From assembly GCA_945878875.1 (NCBI GenBank), contig CAMCUC010000023.1, positions 1-41,002 of the forward strand: a stretch of 41,002 nt of DNA. The letters are read 5' to 3'. The notes under the pieces were generated by a model that made no database searches, was not told the DNA's origin, and saw nothing but the letters and a program-made list of their open reading frames with translations. This stretch comes from Rhizobium sp. Q54. Its GTDB lineage: Bacteria; Pseudomonadota; Alphaproteobacteria; Rhizobiales; Beijerinckiaceae. A program made the position numbers and the translations under genes. Shown here piece by piece: positions 27,003 through 34,548 of this stretch (its first letter is position 1; each line of letters begins with the position of its first letter).

Positions 27003-27338
27003 TCAAAAGCCCAACTTGAGGCCGAGCGTCGCCTTATTGCGGGTTCCGTTCAAAAACAGATTGCCGCCAGCCACAGGCTCGCCCAGCCAGAGGCCGGAGC
27101 CAGGCTTGACCCGTACCATGTCCTCAAGCCCAAACAAAGGAATCGGCGGACGCTTGCCACGCGCCGAATCCGGATCGACGGTCTTGGGCATGATGAAATC
27201 AGGCGCCGCATAGGCGCCCAATTGCGCTTCGTCGCACGTGAGCTTCGGATCGCATCCTTCTTGCGCGAAAGCCAAGCCTGAAAACGCCAAGCCCGGAAAC
27301 GCCGAAAAAAGGAAAATGGAAAAAGCCAGACTGCGCAT
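27003..27338 (-). CDS. Small exported protein of unknown function
   Basis: I do not recognise a family. The 111-residue protein has a clear signal peptide (LAFSIFLFSAFPGLAFSGLAFAQ) with cleavage expected near residue 27. The mature part has two cysteines in EGCDPKLTC and proline-rich loops. It ends GGNLFLNGTRNKATLGLKLGF, which alternates hydrophobic residues and closes with a C-terminal phenylalanine, like the last strand of outer membrane barrel proteins. At this length it cannot form a barrel alone. The ATG at 27338 starts the signal peptide. It lies 64 bp downstream of the cytochrome c gene on the same strand and is probably co-transcribed. Confidence 0.7.
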   Translation of the reverse strand: MRSLAFSIFLFSAFPGLAFSGLAFAQEGCDPKLTCDEAQLGAYAAPDFIMPKTVDPDSARGKRPPIPLFGLEDMVRVKPGSGLWLGEPVAGGNLFLNGTRNKATLGLKLGF

Positions 27339-27402
27339 TACGGGTCCAAGAGCTGAAGCGCAATCATGAGCGCGCAGCGCGGCGGAATCAAGGCAAGGCG
27401 TG

Positions 27403-27759
27403 CTACCCGCCGCGCGGCTGCCTGAATTCATCCGATTGTGGCGCGGGCTTGATCGGATCAAGCGCGGGCGAGAGCGATTGCATCCACGCGATCAGATTGG
27501 CGATCTCGTCACGCGACAGCGACATATCCGGCATTTGCGGATGGTCCGCCCGCAGGAACGCGCTGATTTCGGGCACGCGCCGATTCGCGCTGATGGAGGC
27601 GAACGAGGGCGCGTCCACTCGCGCGCTCGTCTGGTTTGGCGCCACAACGTGGCATTCGGCGCACCAGCGCCGCGCCAGCCGCTCTCCTTGCGCAGGATCG
27701 GCGGCGTAAGCTTGCGGGCTCAGGGCGAGAACAGCGAGGGCGATAAACCGGCGCAACAT
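27403..27759 (-). CDS. Small periplasmic cytochrome c
   Basis: A 118-residue class I cytochrome c. A signal peptide (residues 1-19, ending PQAYA) is followed by the heme-binding motif WCAECH (Cys33, Cys36, His37). The axial methionine is expected in ADHPQMPDMSLSRDE. The end has ANLIAWMQSL, the typical last helix, then a short proline-rich tail. Such proteins carry electrons in the periplasm. AGGAGG lies upstream of ATG 27759. A small exported protein of unknown function follows on the same strand. Confidence 0.93.
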   Translation of the reverse strand: MLRRFIALAVLALSPQAYAADPAQGERLARRWCAECHVVAPNQTSARVDAPSFASISANRRVPEISAFLRADHPQMPDMSLSRDEIANLIAWMQSLSPALDPIKPAPQSDEFRQPRGG

Positions 27760-27907
27760 GAAGGCCTCCTGCGCGCAACTTTATGCCCACGGACGAGCCC
27801 GGCGTTGCGCAGGATCAAAACGCGCGAAACCGCAAAGCGCTTCAAATCCGCGCTTCTGGCTTATTGCGGCAGCAGCTTTGGCCGTTTTATCCCCCCTGCC
27901 CCAACCA

Positions 27908-27938
27908 CGTCATGGCCGGGCTTGGCCCGGCCATGACG
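27908..27938. repeat. Palindromic repeat R3
   Basis: CGTCATGGCCGGGC and its exact reverse complement are separated by TTG, giving a 14-bp perfect stem. It lies in the gap between the cytochrome c gene and the AsnC-like gene, both on the minus strand. The form GTCATGGCCGGGC is another common alphaproteobacterial intergenic palindrome; only one copy is in this window. Confidence 0.8.
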
Positions 27939-27954
27939 ACGTGAGCCTCGCAGC

Positions 27955-28191
27955 TCAAAAAGCCTTGAAGGCGATGATCGTGCGCGTATCGACGATGCCG
28001 GGGATAATCTGCACGTTCTCGCCGATGAAATGCCCGATGTCGGTTTCGCGCGGCACGTAGAACTTGGCCAGAATGTCGTAATGGCCCGCGATGGAATGGA
28101 TTTCCGACGCTATCTCGGCCTCCGCCAGTGCGTTTGCGACCTCATAGGTCTTGCCCAGCGCGCATTTGATTTCGACAAAGAAGGTCTGCAT
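27955..28191 (-). CDS. Stand-alone AsnC/Lrp ligand-binding (RAM) domain protein
   Basis: A 78-residue protein that matches only the C-terminal ligand-binding RAM domain of Lrp/AsnC regulators, with the ferredoxin-like pattern FFVEIKCALGKTYEVANALA, IAGHYDILAKFYVP and IIPGIVDTRTIIAFKAF. There is no helix-turn-helix, so it cannot bind DNA on its own. Such proteins form oligomers that bind amino acids and may modulate full-length regulators. It starts 14 bp after the exported protein gene upstream and is probably co-transcribed with it. Confidence 0.9.
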   Translation of the reverse strand: MQTFFVEIKCALGKTYEVANALAEAEIASEIHSIAGHYDILAKFYVPRETDIGHFIGENVQIIPGIVDTRTIIAFKAF

Positions 28192-28205
28192 GGCCCTAAA
28201 TCCTT

Positions 28206-29216
28206 CTATTGACGCAGCGGATCGCGCGCCATGATCTCAACGTCACGGTCGCGGCCCGAGCGCACGGAAAACGCGCCCTGATAGGCGCCGCCGTCGCGTC
28301 GGGCGATCGCCATATATTCGCCCTCCGCCAGCACGATGGAGGGAAACGCGCCGATCATTTCCCGGATCACGTCGCCGCCCGGCGTCAGGATTGTGAACGC
28401 GGTGTTGGCGAGCGCCTCGCCGCCCGCCACATTAACGAGCTTCAGCGTCATCAAGGCCGCCCGGTGACGCAGGGTCGCCTCGGTCGTTCGGCCCGGCTGA
28501 ATGCGCACATCCGCCTCGACCACGGAATTGGTGGGCGCCGGCGACAGCCCGCCCGTGGCCGCCTCAAGATAGGTTGATACGATATGGTAGGTGCCCTCGG
28601 GCAGGCGCAATAATTGCCCGGCGCGTAAATCTTTGGCGACAAGCTTTCCCTGCGGATTGGCGCCCTCGGGCACATAGACCGAAGCCGAAATACGCTCCGC
28701 CGCAATTCGGGATTCGCCCAGCATCGCCACCACCCGCAACCCGCCTGCATTCAGCGGCACGCGATCAGCGACCTGTCGGCCTGACTCGACGCTCAAGCGC
28801 CGCACCGCACCGGCTAGGCCATAGCCGACATGCACGACGTAATCGCCCGCTGGCAGCACGAAAATCGGAGCCGCCTCGTTCGATTGCGCAACCAGCGTAT
28901 TCTGGCCCTCAACCCCTTCGCGAAAGACGTTCCACACCAGCCCCGAGGCGATACGCCGGGCGTCCGCCCCAAACACCGCAGACAGGTTCAAAACGCCCGA
29001 TCCGTCCTGCACCGACACGGAAGGCGGCGGCGCGGGCGGCTGCTGTGTCGACTCAAACTGGAGCCCGGCCCCGCCGCCGCGCAAATCAAACTGCGATTGC
29101 GCACGCGCCGCCAGCCCGCCGCTGCAAACCAGAAACGCCGCTGCGACAAGCGCGACGATTCTGGTGCGCGCAAGCGGCGTGACCGGAGAGAGGGCGGTGG
29201 TTCGGGCCAGCTTCAT
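28206..29216 (-). CDS. Exported protein of unknown function
   Basis: I do not recognise the function. The 336-residue protein has an N-terminal signal sequence (hydrophobic RIVALVAAAFLVCSGGLAARAQ) and a proline-rich linker (TQQPPAPPPSVS). At least two beta-rich repeats follow, each with a pattern like FVLPAGDYVVHVGYGLA, LRLPEGTYHIVSTYLEA and IVLAEGEYMAIARRDGG. The repeated (L/V)(P/A)(A/E)GxY motif suggests three similar domains, each presenting a loop ending in a tyrosine, of the type seen in carboxypeptidase-regulatory-like folds. It is likely periplasmic or attached to the envelope. The start has no strong ribosome binding site. The AsnC-like gene follows. Confidence 0.75.
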   Translation of the reverse strand: MKLARTTALSPVTPLARTRIVALVAAAFLVCSGGLAARAQSQFDLRGGGAGLQFESTQQPPAPPPSVSVQDGSGVLNLSAVFGADARRIASGLVWNVFREGVEGQNTLVAQSNEAAPIFVLPAGDYVVHVGYGLAGAVRRLSVESGRQVADRVPLNAGGLRVVAMLGESRIAAERISASVYVPEGANPQGKLVAKDLRAGQLLRLPEGTYHIVSTYLEAATGGLSPAPTNSVVEADVRIQPGRTTEATLRHRAALMTLKLVNVAGGEALANTAFTILTPGGDVIREMIGAFPSIVLAEGEYMAIARRDGGAYQGAFSVRSGRDRDVEIMARDPLRQ

Positions 29217-29327
29217 TCAATGGGCTTCGCGCATCTGCGCGGACAGGTCAACAGGCGCGCAGGCGGCGCCCGCTTTGCGCCCGCGTGCAATCGCTATAAA
29301 AGCAAAGCTGAAAAAGGAAAAAAGCGC

Positions 29328-29912
29328 ATGAACGAGCAACAGGCGCCACACGCGCAAACAATCGAGCTTCTGAGCCGTCGCCGCTCGGCGCCGCCCCTCA
29401 CCATGACAGGCCCCGGACCAGACGCCGGGCAAATTGAAACGCTGCTGACCATCGCCGCCCGCACGCCAGACCATGGCAAGCTGGCGCCATGGCGTTTCAT
29501 AACATTCGAGGGAGACGCCCGCGCCCGCGCCGGGGAGATTTTCGCCCGCGCCTTCGCCGCTAAACATCCCGAAGCCGGAGCCGAACAATTAGAAGTGGAG
29601 CGCAGACGCTTTATGCATGCGCCGCTTGTTATCGCCGTCGTTTCGACCGCGCGCGAGCATGTGAAAATCCCGCAATGGGAGCAGGCGCTTTCCGCCGGCG
29701 CCGTGTGCATGAACCTCACCGTCGCGGTCGCCGCCATGGGATATGTTTCAGCATGGCTGACGCAATGGATCAGCTATGATGCGCAAGTGCTCGACGCTCT
29801 GGGCGTGCGCGCGGACGAAAAGGTCGCGGGCTATATCCACATCGGGCGCCCGACGACGACGATTGAAGACCGGCCGCGCCCCGCGCTCGCCGACATCGTG
29901 ACGCGCTTTTAG
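29328..29912 (+). CDS. Nitroreductase family protein (YdjA-like)
   Basis: A 194-residue FMN-binding nitroreductase. The N-terminal RRRSAPPLTM and the following ARTPDHGKLAPWRFITFEG are typical of the YdjA group, whose members are small dimeric oxidoreductases. The C-terminal FMN contact region is KVAGYIHIGRP. These enzymes reduce nitro compounds or quinones with NAD(P)H; the physiological substrate is unknown. ATG 29328 has an AAAGGA site. The flavin reductase gene follows after 12 bp, which suggests a shared transcript. Confidence 0.92.
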   Translation: MNEQQAPHAQTIELLSRRRSAPPLTMTGPGPDAGQIETLLTIAARTPDHGKLAPWRFITFEGDARARAGEIFARAFAAKHPEAGAEQLEVERRRFMHAPLVIAVVSTAREHVKIPQWEQALSAGAVCMNLTVAVAAMGYVSAWLTQWISYDAQVLDALGVRADEKVAGYIHIGRPTTTIEDRPRPALADIVTRF

Positions 29913-29924
29913 GGGCTGGCAGAC

Positions 29925-30557
29925 ATGATTTTCTTTGAACCGCACAAGCGCGACAAAACCTTGTTCCCATGGGACCCCTTCAAGGCGATGATCGCGCCAA
30001 GGCCTGTGGGCTGGATTTCCACCCGCAGCAAGGCGGGCCTTGTGAATCTCGCGCCCTATTCGTTCTTCAACGCCTTCTCTGGCGCGCCGCCTTTGGTTGG
30101 CTTTTGCAGCGAGGGCGAGAAGGACAGCAAGGTCTTTGCGCAGGACAGCGGCGAGTTCGTGTGGAACATGGCGACATGGGATCTGCGCGAGAAGATGAAC
30201 ATGACATCCGCCCCTCTGGCGCGCGGCGACAGCGAGTTCGAACACGCAGGCCTTGAGACCGCGCCTTGCGTGCTCGTCGGCGCCCCGCGTGTGGCGGCAA
30301 GCCCGTGCGCGCTCGAATGCCGCGTCACGCAGATCGTAAAGCTCACCGACATGGACGGCAATGTGACCGACCGCAATCTCGTGCTGGGCCAGGTAATCGG
30401 CCTGCATGTGGACGAGCGCTATCTGAAAGACGGCATGATCGACATCGTCGCGATGAAACCCATCGCACGCTGCGGCTATCAGGATTACACGGCGATTGAC
30501 CGCGTGTTCCCGATCAGGCGCCCTGAAGGGGCTGGCAATAGCACGGGCGGCGGGTAG
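29925..30557 (+). CDS. Flavin reductase family protein
   Basis: A 210-residue protein of the flavin reductase-like (DIM6/NTAB) group, with an FMN-binding split barrel. Seen features are MIAPRPVGWISTRSKAGLVNLAPYSFFNAFSGAPPL near residues 22-57, DSGEFVWNMATWDLREKMN and the C-terminal DMDGNVTDRNLVLGQVIGLH. Family members reduce flavins with NAD(P)H or carry FMN for other enzymes. It is 12 bp downstream of the nitroreductase and its stop codon directly abuts the stop of the convergent CitE-like gene. Confidence 0.92.
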   Translation: MIFFEPHKRDKTLFPWDPFKAMIAPRPVGWISTRSKAGLVNLAPYSFFNAFSGAPPLVGFCSEGEKDSKVFAQDSGEFVWNMATWDLREKMNMTSAPLARGDSEFEHAGLETAPCVLVGAPRVAASPCALECRVTQIVKLTDMDGNVTDRNLVLGQVIGLHVDERYLKDGMIDIVAMKPIARCGYQDYTAIDRVFPIRRPEGAGNSTGGG

Positions 30558-31271
30558 CTATTCAAACGCCGCTTCAATCACCCGCATCTGCGCAAGGCTG
30601 AGCGCGATCTTGCCCGCAAACCCGTCGCGCTTTGCAGCCAAGCAAATGCGCTGCAAACCATCAAGATCATCCAGCTTTTCATATGGTCCATCAAGCGCGC
30701 AAACGCGGGCGGCTGCCGCTGCAAACAAAGTGAGATTGCGCGCCAGAGACATCGGCCCGCTCAACGCGCCGCCCTCATCATAGCCCTGCGCACCAACGTC
30801 TTTCGTCAAGTCCCGCGCGCTCCACGTCAACGCCCGCAAGCGCTGCGTCGCGCCGCGGTACGAGCCAAGCCGAAACAAAGCCGCGCTGGCGCCAACGCAT
30901 GCGATCAGCCCGATTGATCCAACGACCAGTCCCGCCTCCGCTTCATGCAGCTTCAGTTTCACCGACACATGCTGGGCGTCGTCGCCGCCGTAGCAATCGG
31001 GCAGCAGAACGGCGTCCGGCGCCAAAGGCGCGAGTGCGGCCAGATCGGCCTCGATATGTCCGCTCAATAATCCGTTCACGCGCACGATTCTGACAACGCC
31101 GTCGCCCCGCGCCAGCTGACTCGCAGCCCACGCCCGCGCAGCAGCCTTCATGTCCTCATCCGCGCCGGCCAGATCGAGGATCAGCGCCCGCACGCCAACA
31201 GCGCCGCCAGGCGCGGCGTCGTCACAGGCAGGAACAAGCAGCGGAGCGCTGAACGGGATCAAAACGGCCAA
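30558..31271 (-). CDS. Degenerate CitE/HpcH-like aldolase family protein
   Basis: A 237-residue protein with the fold outline of the citrate lyase beta/HpcH-HpaI family: VRIVRVNGLLSGHIEADLAA, the aspartate in TWSARDLTKDVGA, GPYEKLDDLDGLQRICLAAK and GFAGKIALSLAQMRVIE. Key positions differ from active CitE enzymes. The acidic metal ligand after LDL is replaced (LDLAGAD), the LPKVE motif reads LPDCYG, and the IHPxQ motif reads SLAQM. It may be inactive or act on a different substrate. The start is a TTG at 31271. It directly abuts the flavin reductase gene at its end and is divergent from the DUF2336 gene. Confidence 0.75.
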   Translation of the reverse strand: MAVLIPFSAPLLVPACDDAAPGGAVGVRALILDLAGADEDMKAAARAWAASQLARGDGVVRIVRVNGLLSGHIEADLAALAPLAPDAVLLPDCYGGDDAQHVSVKLKLHEAEAGLVVGSIGLIACVGASAALFRLGSYRGATQRLRALTWSARDLTKDVGAQGYDEGGALSGPMSLARNLTLFAAAAARVCALDGPYEKLDDLDGLQRICLAAKRDGFAGKIALSLAQMRVIEAAFE

Positions 31272-31348
31272 GCCTCATGTTGCGACATGCCCTATCGAAC
31301 AGGCGAAAAGCACATCTGTCCAGAACTGAGACTAAACAAAAAAGCCAG

Positions 31349-31382
31349 GCTTAAGCAGACATTCACCACCTTGAGCGAAACT
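31349..31382 (+). promoter_or_regulatory. Upstream block of DUF2336 related to the porin blocks
   Basis: This region contains GCTTAAGCAGACAT and, 21 bases after its start, CTTGAGCGAAACT. The same two sub-sites occur upstream of both porin genes (32717-32777 and 34520-34578), where the spacing is 31 and 29 bases. The block ends 75 bp before the DUF2336 start. It could be a promoter or operator; neither role is shown. Confidence 0.5.
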
Positions 31383-31456
31383 ATTTTTATCGGCGGGTTA
31401 AGTCGATGTCAGTTTCGGGCTCCTGTCGAGCCTTGGTTGCTTGTTTGTGGTGTACC

Positions 31457-32680
31457 ATGTTGGTTCGTCAGTTTATGGCCAGTTTTATGGCCTCCGGTGT
31501 GGCGTCTTCCCCCGCCCAGCGCGGACCGGCCGCAGCCGACCTTGCAGGCGCCCTCGTGCGCGGCGAGCTTAACCCGCAGGAAGAGCGTGATGCGCAGCTC
31601 ATCCTCACCGCTTTGCTCGACGATCCCTCGCCTCTGGTGCGCGGCGCGCTCGCGCAGGAGCTGAGCGTCGCCTATAACGCGCCCCATCATATCGTCGTGG
31701 CTTTGGCCAACGATCAGGCGGAAGTCGCCGCCCCCATCCTCAACAAATCGCCGCGCCTCACCGACGCTGATTTGATCGACTGCGCCGCCATCGGCGATTG
31801 CGCGAGCCAGATCGCCATCGCCACGCGGCTGCGCGTCTCCGCCGCCGTCGCCGCCGCCATCGCCGAAGTGGGCGCCCGCGAGGCCGTGGTCGCGCTGATT
31901 GGCAACGACGGCGCCGATACGCCCGATTTCTCGCTGGCCCGCATCATCGAGCGGTTTGGCGAAGACGGGGAGACGCGCGAGGCCCTGCTCCACAGGGGCG
32001 ATCTACCCGTGACTCTGCGCGCCAAACTGGTGGACGCCGCCGCCAACGCCCTCACCCGCTTTGTCGTCTCGCGCGACTGGCTTTCGGCCGAGCGCGCCGA
32101 ACGCGCCACCCGCGAGGCGCGCGAGAAGGCGACCGTCCTTCTGGCCGCCGATTCTTCCGACAATCTCGATGGCCCCGGCGCCCTCGTGCGGCATTTGCGC
32201 GAACAGGGCCAGCTCACCGCCGGGCTTGTGCTGCGCGCTTTGCTCAGCGGCAATACGAGCCTGTTGATTGCGGCGCTGGCCGAACTCTCCGGCCTGCCTG
32301 CCCGGCGCGTCGCCGGCTATGTGGGCGAGTTCGAGGGCGCGGGCTTTGGCGCCGTGTTCCATCGCGCCGGCCTGCCCGAAACCCTGTTGCCAGCCTATCG
32401 CGCCGCGCTTTGCGCCCGGAAGGAGTTTGGCGACGACCCCGATTCGCAGGCCCGCCTGTCGCGCACCATCATCGAACGGGTGCTCACCTCATGCGAGCGC
32501 GCCGATGATTCCGCGCTGGCGCCCGTGATTGCGCTGCTGCGGCGGTTTGATGCCGAAGCCGCACGCGACGACGCCCGCGAGGGGATGGAGCGCCTCACCC
32601 GCGAGCGGGCACCGCCCGTAGAACGGCGAAAAGGCTTTGGGAACGGACTGTTTAACCGCCGCTTTGCGATTGCCGCGTAA
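31457..32680 (+). CDS. DUF2336 domain-containing protein
   Basis: A 407-residue protein of the DUF2336 family, found mainly in alphaproteobacteria. The N-terminal ALVRGELNPQEERDAQLILTALLDDPSPLVRGALAQEL resembles an armadillo/HEAT-like repeat region. Further helical repeats run to about residue 190, including DLIDCAAIGDCASQIAIATR. No catalytic motif or signal peptide is visible. The function is unknown. The ATG at 31457 gives the family N-terminus MLVRQF; an in-frame ATG at 31406 would add 17 unrelated residues. It is divergent from the CitE-like gene and is followed by the porin leader region. Confidence 0.85.
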   Translation: MLVRQFMASFMASGVASSPAQRGPAAADLAGALVRGELNPQEERDAQLILTALLDDPSPLVRGALAQELSVAYNAPHHIVVALANDQAEVAAPILNKSPRLTDADLIDCAAIGDCASQIAIATRLRVSAAVAAAIAEVGAREAVVALIGNDGADTPDFSLARIIERFGEDGETREALLHRGDLPVTLRAKLVDAAANALTRFVVSRDWLSAERAERATREAREKATVLLAADSSDNLDGPGALVRHLREQGQLTAGLVLRALLSGNTSLLIAALAELSGLPARRVAGYVGEFEGAGFGAVFHRAGLPETLLPAYRAALCARKEFGDDPDSQARLSRTIIERVLTSCERADDSALAPVIALLRRFDAEAARDDAREGMERLTRERAPPVERRKGFGNGLFNRRFAIAA

Positions 32681-32716
32681 GCGCCTCCCGGCGCAGCGGC
32701 GCGAATCCACACTGTG

Positions 32717-32777
32717 GCTTGAGCGCAACATGTAGTGGGAGAGTCATCTTGAACGTGACTTTTGCCTCGCCAATAGT
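32717..32777 (+). promoter_or_regulatory. Upstream block of porin 1, shared with porin 2
   Basis: The 30 bases 32748-32777 align without gaps to 34549-34578 upstream of porin 2, with 24 identical positions. The conserved core includes CTTGA-n-CG-n-GACTTT and CTCGCCAA. Upstream, GCTTGAGCGCAACATG (32717-32732) aligns to GCTTAAGCAACATGG of porin 2. The block ends 159 bp before the porin 1 start. TTGAAC could be a -35 element. Confidence 0.6.
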
Positions 32778-32794
32778 CTCGTTTGAGTTAAGTT

Positions 32795-32871
32795 CCCCTC
32801 CGCCAGCGGATTCACATCCGGGAGCAGCCTGCTTCGCCGTTCATCGGGGGTGGCGGCTACAGGCGGAGGGG
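32795..32871 (+). ncRNA. Predicted structured RNA in the porin 1 leader (three-way junction)
   Basis: A perfect 10-bp stem (CCCCTCCGCC, 32795-32804, with GGCGGAGGGG, 32862-32871) encloses a 5-bp hairpin with loop TCAC (32807-32820) and a second imperfect hairpin (about 32826-32858) in which AGCC and CGCC find partners in GGCGGCT. Three helices would meet at one junction. It lies between the conserved upstream block and the porin start, so it is likely in the 5' untranslated region or a short separate RNA. I could not match it to a known riboswitch class. The G-rich ribosome binding site GGAGG lies 53 bases downstream. Confidence 0.45.
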
Positions 32872-32935
32872 TCGAGAGGGCATTTTTGGAGACGGCTTGT
32901 CGCGACCCTGTTCATTTTTTCTGGAGGACTATTTT

Positions 32936-34288
32936 ATGACTTTTATGAAGAGCGCTTTGCTCGGTTCCGCTTCCGCGATCCTCGCGATCGCCAGCGCCAA
33001 CGCCGCTGATCTCCCGAGCCGCAAGTCGGCTCCGGTCGAATACGTCAAGGTTTGCAACGCCTACGGCTCGGGCTTCTTCTTCATCCCCGGCACCGAAACC
33101 TGCCTCCGCATCGGCGGCCGCGTGCGCGCTGATTACCTCTACAACAGCGCCAAGACGATTTATGGTAGCGTTGCTGCCGGTCTCCCGGTTGTGAGCGAAG
33201 CCACCGACGGTCAGAGCACCTGGGGCACCCGCGCCCGCGGCCAGCTGAACGTTGACGCCCGCACGCGCACCAGCTTCGGCACTGTGCAGACCGCCTTCCA
33301 GCTGCGCATGGACCGCACCACCGGCGGTTACGCCAATTCGGCTGCCGCTTCCAGCACCGCCACTAGCCCGACGCTCGCTCTTGCTTTCGTCCGCTTCGCC
33401 GGCTTCACCGCTGGTCTGGCCCGCGACAACTTCATCTTCATGAACACGAACCTCTACCACGACGCGCATTTTGCGGCTGTGCCCAACAACGCCAAGCAGC
33501 TCGCCTACACCGCGACCTTCGGCGGCGGCATGTCGGCGACCATCGCGCTTCAGGATCGTATTGACTCGTTCCGCGGCGCGGGCGGTGTCGGCGCTGGCGC
33601 CTACCTGATGAGCGGATCCAGCCCGGCCATCTACGAAGTTTACAACTCCGTGCCGCAGATCAACGGTAATTTCCGTGTCGATCAGGCTTGGGGCTCCGCC
33701 CAGCTTTCCGGCGCGTATAGCACCGCTGCCGTCGCTAACGCGACCGACACGGTCGATATGTCCAAGGCCGCCTACGCCGTCGGCGCCGGCCTGAAGATCA
33801 ACCTGCCGATGCTCGCCAAGGGCGATTCGCTGCAACTCACAGCAGCCTACGCCAACGGCATGACAGACTACACCTCGTTCTATTCCTATGCCTCCGACAG
33901 CCGCAACGTCGGCGGTTACGTCACCGGCAAGACGAGCTATGTCGTCTCTGCCGCTGGCATCGAGAACGTTAAGTCGTGGAACGTCGCCGCTGTGTTTGAA
34001 CATTTCTGGGCTCCCCAGTACCGTTCAAACCTGTTCGCCAGCTACGCGTCTCTCAAGGCTCCGACCAGCGCCAAGAACGCCGTTTGGAACGGCAAGGACA
34101 AGTTTGGCGACATGAAGCAGTTCGACGTCGGCGCCCAGTTCGCCTGGCTGCCCGTCAGCGGCTTCGAAATCGGCGCCGAAGTCGTCTACACCCGCGCTAC
34201 GCAGGACGTAGCTTTGGTGGCGAACACCTTCTCCAAGAAGTCCGGCAGCGGCGTCAGCGCCCGCCTTCGCGTTCAGCGCGACTTCTAG
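32936..34288 (+). CDS. Porin, Omp2 family (porin 1)
   Basis: A 450-residue outer membrane porin. The signal peptide (LLGSASAILAIASANA) is cut before ADLPSRKSAPVEYVKVCNAYGSGFFFIPGTETCLRIGGRV, the typical N-terminus of alphaproteobacterial Omp2 porins with the conserved Cys pair. The rest is glycine- and aromatic-rich with alternating strands and ends RVQRDF, with the terminal phenylalanine needed for barrel insertion. Porin trimers let small hydrophilic solutes through the outer membrane. ATG 32936 has CTGGAGGA upstream, the same as in porin 2. Porin 2 follows in tandem. Both genes share upstream blocks and near-identical terminators, so they arose by duplication. Confidence 0.95.
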   Translation: MTFMKSALLGSASAILAIASANAADLPSRKSAPVEYVKVCNAYGSGFFFIPGTETCLRIGGRVRADYLYNSAKTIYGSVAAGLPVVSEATDGQSTWGTRARGQLNVDARTRTSFGTVQTAFQLRMDRTTGGYANSAAASSTATSPTLALAFVRFAGFTAGLARDNFIFMNTNLYHDAHFAAVPNNAKQLAYTATFGGGMSATIALQDRIDSFRGAGGVGAGAYLMSGSSPAIYEVYNSVPQINGNFRVDQAWGSAQLSGAYSTAAVANATDTVDMSKAAYAVGAGLKINLPMLAKGDSLQLTAAYANGMTDYTSFYSYASDSRNVGGYVTGKTSYVVSAAGIENVKSWNVAAVFEHFWAPQYRSNLFASYASLKAPTSAKNAVWNGKDKFGDMKQFDVGAQFAWLPVSGFEIGAEVVYTRATQDVALVANTFSKKSGSGVSARLRVQRDF

Positions 34289-34315
34289 TCTCGCCTTCGC
34301 CTGACGCGGCTTATG

Positions 34316-34345
34316 AACCCCGGCGAGCAATCGCCGGGGTTTTTT
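34316..34345 (+). terminator. Rho-independent terminator of porin 1
   Basis: AACCCCGGCGA and its complement TCGCCGGGGTT form an 11-bp stem around loop GCAA, followed by a run of T. It lies 27 bp after the porin 1 stop. The terminator of porin 2 has the same stem and a loop differing by one base. Confidence 0.93.
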
Positions 34346-34358
34346 CTTTGCAGCTCTT

Positions 34359-34490
34359 CCTTCTCCCGCAGGCGGGAGAAGGTGCGCCTTGCGTCAGCAA
34401 GGGGCGGATGAGGGAAATTGCCACCGCCCCAAGACCCCTCGTCCGTCACGCTTCGCGCGCCAACCTCGCCCGCGCGCTGGAGAAGGAAAA
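34359..34490. repeat. Palindromic repeat family R1, copy 4, with extended tail
   Basis: CCTTCTCCCGC and its complement form the same core hairpin (34359-34382) as the other R1 copies. It continues with GTGCGCCTTGCGTCAGCAAG and GGGCGGATGAGGG, a tail that often follows this palindrome in related genomes. A partial inverted copy (GGAGAAGG) appears near 34480. Unlike the other copies it lies between tandem genes, after the porin 1 terminator. Confidence 0.7.
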
Positions 34491-34504
34491 AAGCGGAAAT
34501 AAAG

Positions 34505-34540
34505 CCAAATCCATGTTGCGCTTAAGCAACATGGATTTGG
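34505..34540. repeat. Perfect 15-bp inverted repeat upstream of porin 2
   Basis: CCAAATCCATGTTGC and its exact reverse complement are separated by GCTTAA. It lies directly before the conserved CTTGAGCG block and includes the GCTTAAGCAACATGG sub-site that is shared with the other upstream blocks. It could be an operator for a dimeric regulator or, if transcribed, a hairpin. Only the sub-site, not the full palindrome, is conserved at porin 1. Confidence 0.8.
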
Positions 34541-34548
34541 TAAATCTT

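Noticed and set aside
32795-32871. Signal recognition particle 4.5S RNA
   Set aside because: CCGGGAGCAGCC looks similar to the SRP consensus at first, but the GGAA tetraloop and the flanking conserved bases are missing and the fold is branched instead of a single hairpin.
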